A stretch of 16,523 nucleotides of DNA from JAUVRX01 sp049664225 (GTDB lineage: Bacteria > Acidobacteriota > Thermoanaerobaculia > Multivoradales > JAHEKO01): positions 1-16,523 of the forward strand of contig JBATEX010000153.1 in the NCBI GenBank assembly GCA_049664225.1. The letters are read 5' to 3'. Below, one piece after another: positions 13,590 to 16,523 of this stretch. How positions within the stretch are numbered: position 1 is the stretch's first letter; the number at the start of each line of letters is the position of its first letter. The position numbers and the translations under genes were made by a program. The notes below the pieces were generated by a model, which saw only the letters and a list, made by a program, of their open reading frames with translations, did not search any database and had not been told where the DNA came from.

Positions 13590-14370
13590 AGCGGCCCTCC
13601 ACATACGCCTGGGTGCGTTCGTCACTCGTCTTGCGGGTGAAGAGATCCTCGGTGTCGGCCACTTCGACCATCTCGCCCATGAGGAAGAAGGCCGTACGAT
13701 CGGCGAGCCGGCGCGCTTGCTGCACCAGATTGGTCACCAGAACGATGGTGATCTCCTCCTTGAGCACCTTGAGAACGTCTTCGATGCGCATCGTCGTAAC
13801 GGGATCGACAGCAATGGAAAACTCATCCAGCAGCAGCAGATCCGGGTCCTGGGATAGAGCTCTCGCGATGGTCAAGCGCTGCTGTTGACCGCCTGACAGC
13901 AGGCTGCCGAGCGAGTTCAGTCGATCTTTAACCTCGTCCCAGAGAGCGGCACGCTGCAGGCACCGTTCGACGATTTCATCCAAGACGGCCCTCTTCCTGA
14001 CCCCACTGAGACGCGGCGAGAGTGCGACATTGTCGTAAACCGTCATGGGCAAGCCTACCGGCAGAGGAAACACAACTCCGATGCGACGGCGCAAAGCGTA
14101 GACGTTGCGCCACTTGTCGATATCACGACCGTCGAATCGGATGGTCCCGTCCACCCGCATGCCTGGTGTGAAGAGGTCCATCCGATTCAGCGCCCTCACG
14201 AAGGAGGTCTTGCCGCTGTTGGCCGGCCCGATGATGCCGAAGATCTCGTTTTCTCGGATGTCCAGGCTGACGTCGTGGAGTGCGACCTTCTGGCCGTAGC
14301 AGATGGTCAGATCCCTGACCTCGACTTTGGGCGCGGCGGCGCTCGGCTGAGTGTCGGCTTGCCCTACCAT
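13582..14370 (-). CDS. pstB: Phosphate ABC transporter ATPase PstB, copy B (degenerate Q-loop and switch His)
   Basis: This 262-residue paralogue sits between pstA and the other pstB. The signature LLSGGQQQRLTIARAL (157-172) is perfect, but its own nucleotide site is altered: Walker A is GPANSGKT (48-55) rather than GPSGCGKS/T, the Q-loop Gln is Pro102 in VFPLPVGLP, the sequence after Walker B is DEFSIAVDP, and the switch His is Asn214 in VTNLVQQ. Losses and retained motifs are the mirror image of copy A. ATG 14370 overlaps the pstA stop by 7 bases and has GAGGG 8 bases upstream (14379-14383); a frame extension to 14688 only re-reads pstA. PstB is normally a homodimer, so a heterodimer with one working composite site is the inference. 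It might also be a decaying duplicate, but the frame is intact. Confidence 0.9.
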   Translation of the reverse strand: MVGQADTQPSAAAPKVEVRDLTICYGQKVALHDVSLDIRENEIFGIIGPANSGKTSFVRALNRMDLFTPGMRVDGTIRFDGRDIDKWRNVYALRRRIGVVFPLPVGLPMTVYDNVALSPRLSGVRKRAVLDEIVERCLQRAALWDEVKDRLNSLGSLLSGGQQQRLTIARALSQDPDLLLLDEFSIAVDPVTTMRIEDVLKVLKEEITIVLVTNLVQQARRLADRTAFFLMGEMVEVADTEDLFTRKTSDERTQAYVEGRFG

Positions 14371-15233
14371 TTCTTCTTCCCTCGGAGGTACATGCGAAAA
14401 CCAATCGAGATGGCGTTCATGGCGAGAACCATGCTGATGAGCACGAGGGCGACACCGAATGGCATGGCTTCCGGTACACCGGGAACCTGCGTCGAGATCA
14501 CGAACAGGTGAAGCGACATGGCCATGGTCTGATCGAAGACGCTTTGTGGCAGGAAGGGCAGGAAGAAGGCGGCGCCGGTGAACATGATCGGTGCCGTCTC
14601 TCCGGCAGTTCGTGAGACCTCGAGAATGACGCCGGTGAGTATGCCGCTGATCGAATTGGGCAGGACGACTTTGCGAATGGTCTGCCATCGGCTGGCGCCC
14701 ATGTTCCAGCAGGCTTCTCGAAAGGCCTGTGGCACCGCTTGCAGGGACTCGCGCGTTGCCACGATAACCACAGGCAGGGTCATGATCGCCAGGGTCAGGC
14801 TGGCTGCCAGGATGCTCGTACCAAACTTGAAGAACAGAACGAAAGCGCCGACCCCGAACAGGGCATGGACGATGGAGGGTACGCCCGCCAGATTGATGAT
14901 CGCCAGATTGATGATCCGGGTCAGCCAGTTGTCGGGCGCGTACTCACTCAGATAGAGGGCGGCTGCGATGCCGACGGGAACCGAGGCGAGCAGCGCCACC
15001 GCCACCAACCAGATGGTTCCGACGAGGGCTGGGAAGATGCCGCCTGCGGTCATGCCGTCCTTGGGCTCGGTAAAGAGGAAATCGACGGAGATGATCGGGC
15101 CGCCTTTGTAGACGAGCACGCCAAGGATCACGACGACGGGCAGAATGAGCAGCACTGTCATCAGGAGAAACAGCAGTCCCCAAAGGCGTTCAACCCGGTG
15201 GTTGCGGATGTTGAGCTCGCTGGCCTCGAACAC
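14364..15233 (-). CDS. pstA: Phosphate ABC transporter permease PstA
   Basis: This 289-residue membrane protein has about six hydrophobic helices, the first at about 19-42 (LLFLLMTVLLILPVVVILG). The binding-protein-dependent permease loop reads EACWNMGASRWQTIRKVVLP, where the first Ala-Ala is Ala-Cys. The segments GTIWLVAVALLASVPVGIAAALYL and SRTAGETAPIMFTG are typical of PstA. It forms the inner-membrane channel with PstC. GTG 15233 is chosen, 10 bases after the pstC stop with AGGG 8 bases upstream; TTG 15269 would overlap pstC by 26 bases and lacks a ribosome site. The stop overlaps the following pstB start. Confidence 0.92.
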   Translation of the reverse strand: MFEASELNIRNHRVERLWGLLFLLMTVLLILPVVVILGVLVYKGGPIISVDFLFTEPKDGMTAGGIFPALVGTIWLVAVALLASVPVGIAAALYLSEYAPDNWLTRIINLAIINLAGVPSIVHALFGVGAFVLFFKFGTSILAASLTLAIMTLPVVIVATRESLQAVPQAFREACWNMGASRWQTIRKVVLPNSISGILTGVILEVSRTAGETAPIMFTGAAFFLPFLPQSVFDQTMAMSLHLFVISTQVPGVPEAMPFGVALVLISMVLAMNAISIGFRMYLRGKKKW

Positions 15234-15243
15234 GGCTTCAGCC

Positions 15244-16158
15244 CTATTTCTTGCGGATTCCGCGCACAACCAGGTCGGCCGTCAGGTTGATGATGAAGGT
15301 AATGAGGAAAAGGAAGATCCCCAGAGTGAACAGGGCTCGGTAGTGGTCCGACCCCACCGCTGTTTCTCCGAGCTCCGCCGCGATGGTCGCCGTCAGGGCC
15401 CTGACCGAGTCGAAGATGCTGGTGGGCAGGTTGATCGAATGGCCGCTGGCCATGAGCACCGCCATGGTTTCCCCAAATCCTCGTCCCACACCCAGGAGCA
15501 CAGCGGCCACGAGACCGTTCTTCGAGGCCGGGATCACCACCCTGCGGATAACCTGCCAGCGCGTCGCACCCAGGGCCTCTGCAGCTTCGCGATACGTGTC
15601 CGGCACGGCCTTGAGCGCGTCCTCGGCGATTGTCGTCATGATCGGTGCGGCCATCAAGCCGAGAATGAAACCGGCGTTCAACACGTTCAGGCCCACCGGC
15701 ACGTTGAAGAGCTTGATGATTAGCGGGTTCATGATGCTCAGTCCGATGAAACCCCAGACCACCGAAGGGATGGCAGCCAGCAGCTCCACCAGCACCTTGA
15801 GGATTTCCCGGGTTCTGCCGGTAGCGAACTCACCGATATAGATCGCCGCGCCGAGGGAAAAGGGCACCGCGACAAGCATGGCCAAGCCAGTGACACTGGC
15901 CGTGCCGGCGATCAGTGCCAAAGCGCCGTAGGTTGGATTGTGCTCCGAGGTAGGCCGCCACCGTGGTGACGTGAAGAACTCGACTATGTCGAATCCACCT
16001 AGAAGGAACGGCAATCCCTCCTTCGTGATGAATACGAAGATCCCGATGATGAGGATGATGGCCGACACTCCACCCACGAAGACGAGAACCTGGACCGCCT
16101 TGTCGATGTACCAGGCGAGGTCGCGACGATCCAGGGCGACGCCGGGGGGGTGGCTCAG
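15244..16158 (-). CDS. pstC: Phosphate ABC transporter permease PstC; probable CTG start
   Basis: The protein has about 304 residues with a first membrane helix soon after the start (about 19-40) and some six helices in all. It has the permease loop EAAEALGATRWQVIRRVVIP and the PstC-typical GVGRGFGETMAVLMASG; it pairs with PstA. Between the end of the upstream phosphatase-like gene and the first helix there is no ATG, GTG or TTG in this frame. The nearest in-frame GTG is about 130 bases inside the upstream gene. CTG at 16158-16156 overlaps the upstream TGA as CTGA, the same 4-base layout as the GTGA before parA, and GGGAG (16163-16167) stands 4 bases ahead. I take CTG as the start; a sequencing error cannot be ruled out. 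Confidence 0.85.
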   Translation of the reverse strand: MSHPPGVALDRRDLAWYIDKAVQVLVFVGGVSAIILIIGIFVFITKEGLPFLLGGFDIVEFFTSPRWRPTSEHNPTYGALALIAGTASVTGLAMLVAVPFSLGAAIYIGEFATGRTREILKVLVELLAAIPSVVWGFIGLSIMNPLIIKLFNVPVGLNVLNAGFILGLMAAPIMTTIAEDALKAVPDTYREAAEALGATRWQVIRRVVIPASKNGLVAAVLLGVGRGFGETMAVLMASGHSINLPTSIFDSVRALTATIAAELGETAVGSDHYRALFTLGIFLFLITFIINLTADLVVRGIRKK

Positions 16159-16523
16159 GAGGCTCCCTTCCCGCGGAGTGTTTCCATGAGCTCGCGAATC
16201 GCGTGCTGGAGGCTTTGGAAGTCCTCTTCCATCAGGGCCGTGGATCTCTCGGCGTCCAGATCGCTGGGGATGGGCTGGATATCCCACTTGAGAACGACCG
16301 TGTGGAACGGTGTTTCTTCGATCTTCTCTAGAGTTTCCTTCCCCAACGCGACGATGACGTGATAATCGGCCAGCTGTTCGAGCGATTGGTCCAGTTTCTT
16401 CGGTGTGAGTGTGTCTCCATCCAGCCCCCTGGCGTCCATGAATACCTCGGCCGCGGGCAGCAGACGATCCGATGGGCTCCATCCGGCACTCTGGTAGACG
16501 CCGCTGTCGGGAAATGCCTTGCG
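16155..16523 (-). CDS. Low-molecular-weight phosphatase / arsenate reductase-like protein, N-terminus beyond the window
   Basis: The frame is open to the right edge. It begins in RKAFPDSGVYQSAGW, which matches the region after the catalytic P-loop in low-molecular-weight tyrosine phosphatases and thioredoxin-type arsenate reductases, and continues with LTPKKLDQSLEQLADYHVIVALG and VVLKWDIQPIP. The visible 122 residues run to a TGA at 16157-16155 that overlaps pstC. The catalytic CxxxxxR loop would be just outside, so activity cannot be judged. No DP(Y) motif typical of tyrosine phosphatases is seen, and the VLKWDI segment is nearer to the arsenate reductase branch. Placement ahead of pstC suits arsenate reductase, since Pst takes up arsenate too, but a regulatory phosphatase is possible. 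Confidence 0.7.
   Translation of the reverse strand, partial: RKAFPDSGVYQSAGWSPSDRLLPAAEVFMDARGLDGDTLTPKKLDQSLEQLADYHVIVALGKETLEKIEETPFHTVVLKWDIQPIPSDLDAERSTALMEEDFQSLQHAIRELMETLRGKGAS
16163..16167 (-). promoter_or_regulatory. Shine-Dalgarno GGGAG ahead of the proposed pstC CTG start
   Basis: GGGAG on the minus strand is followed by CCTC and then CTGA, where CTG starts pstC and TGA ends the upstream gene. Spacing of four bases is slightly short. It is the best ribosome site near the expected N-terminus. Confidence 0.4.

Noticed and set aside
14371..14688. A 106-residue extension of pstB copy B
   Set aside because: It lies wholly inside pstA, has no domain character, and ATG 14370 has a good Shine-Dalgarno in the pstA end.
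16159..16482. A 108-residue N-terminal extension of pstC
   Set aside because: It overlaps the phosphatase-like gene out of frame and shows low-complexity Arg/Gly/Pro sequence with no helix or signal peptide.

Overview
This is a high-GC bacterial window with overlapping genes and mixed ATG/GTG/TTG starts. Almost all of it concerns phosphate uptake, polyphosphate (polyP) metabolism and phosphoryl transfer. The gene mix (PPK1, paired PPK2, CYTH-like/CHAD, a 2-phosphoglycerate kinase, stand-alone PP2C) would fit Acidobacteriota or a similar deep Gram-negative lineage, but the sequence does not settle this and the taxon is a weak guess. No rRNA, tRNA, CRISPR, insertion sequence or integrase was seen.

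Right part, minus strand (transcribed from 16523 downward): the 3' part of a low-molecular-weight phosphatase/arsenate-reductase-like gene overlaps pstC, followed by pstA and two adjacent pstB genes. The two PstB proteins carry complementary losses of ABC-ATPase motifs, as in asymmetric heterodimeric ABC transporters. pstS and phoU are not in the window.

Middle, minus strand 12653-8309: a tight cluster of a helix-hairpin-helix protein with a very lysine-rich tail, a CYTH-like/CHAD protein (CHAD binds polyP), a ParA-type ATPase and two PPK2-family kinases. I infer a module that makes or uses polyP and may organise or segregate polyP granules on the nucleoid. ppk1 lies next to it on the plus strand, converging on the second ppk2.

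Left part, minus strand 5956-1262: sixA, divergent from ppk1; then an 824-residue fusion of two ATP-cone-like domains, 2-phosphoglycerate kinase and an archaeal-type cofactor-independent phosphoglycerate mutase; then a CorC/CNNM-type membrane protein and a YkgJ-type cysteine-cluster protein. A plus-strand SpoIIE-type PP2C phosphatase gene (271-1194) converges on these.

Together: Pst imports phosphate (and arsenate, which the neighbouring reductase-like protein might handle); PPK1 stores phosphate as polyP; the PPK2 pair exchanges polyP with nucleotides; and CHAD, the Lys-rich protein and ParA are candidates for granule scaffold and positioning. Two genes (pstC and the CorC-like gene) have no well-placed ATG, GTG or TTG codon, and CTG is the best start visible. 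No intergenic stretch exceeds 300 bases. The 270 bases at the left edge hold an inverted repeat and a short tandem repeat but no gene I can support.
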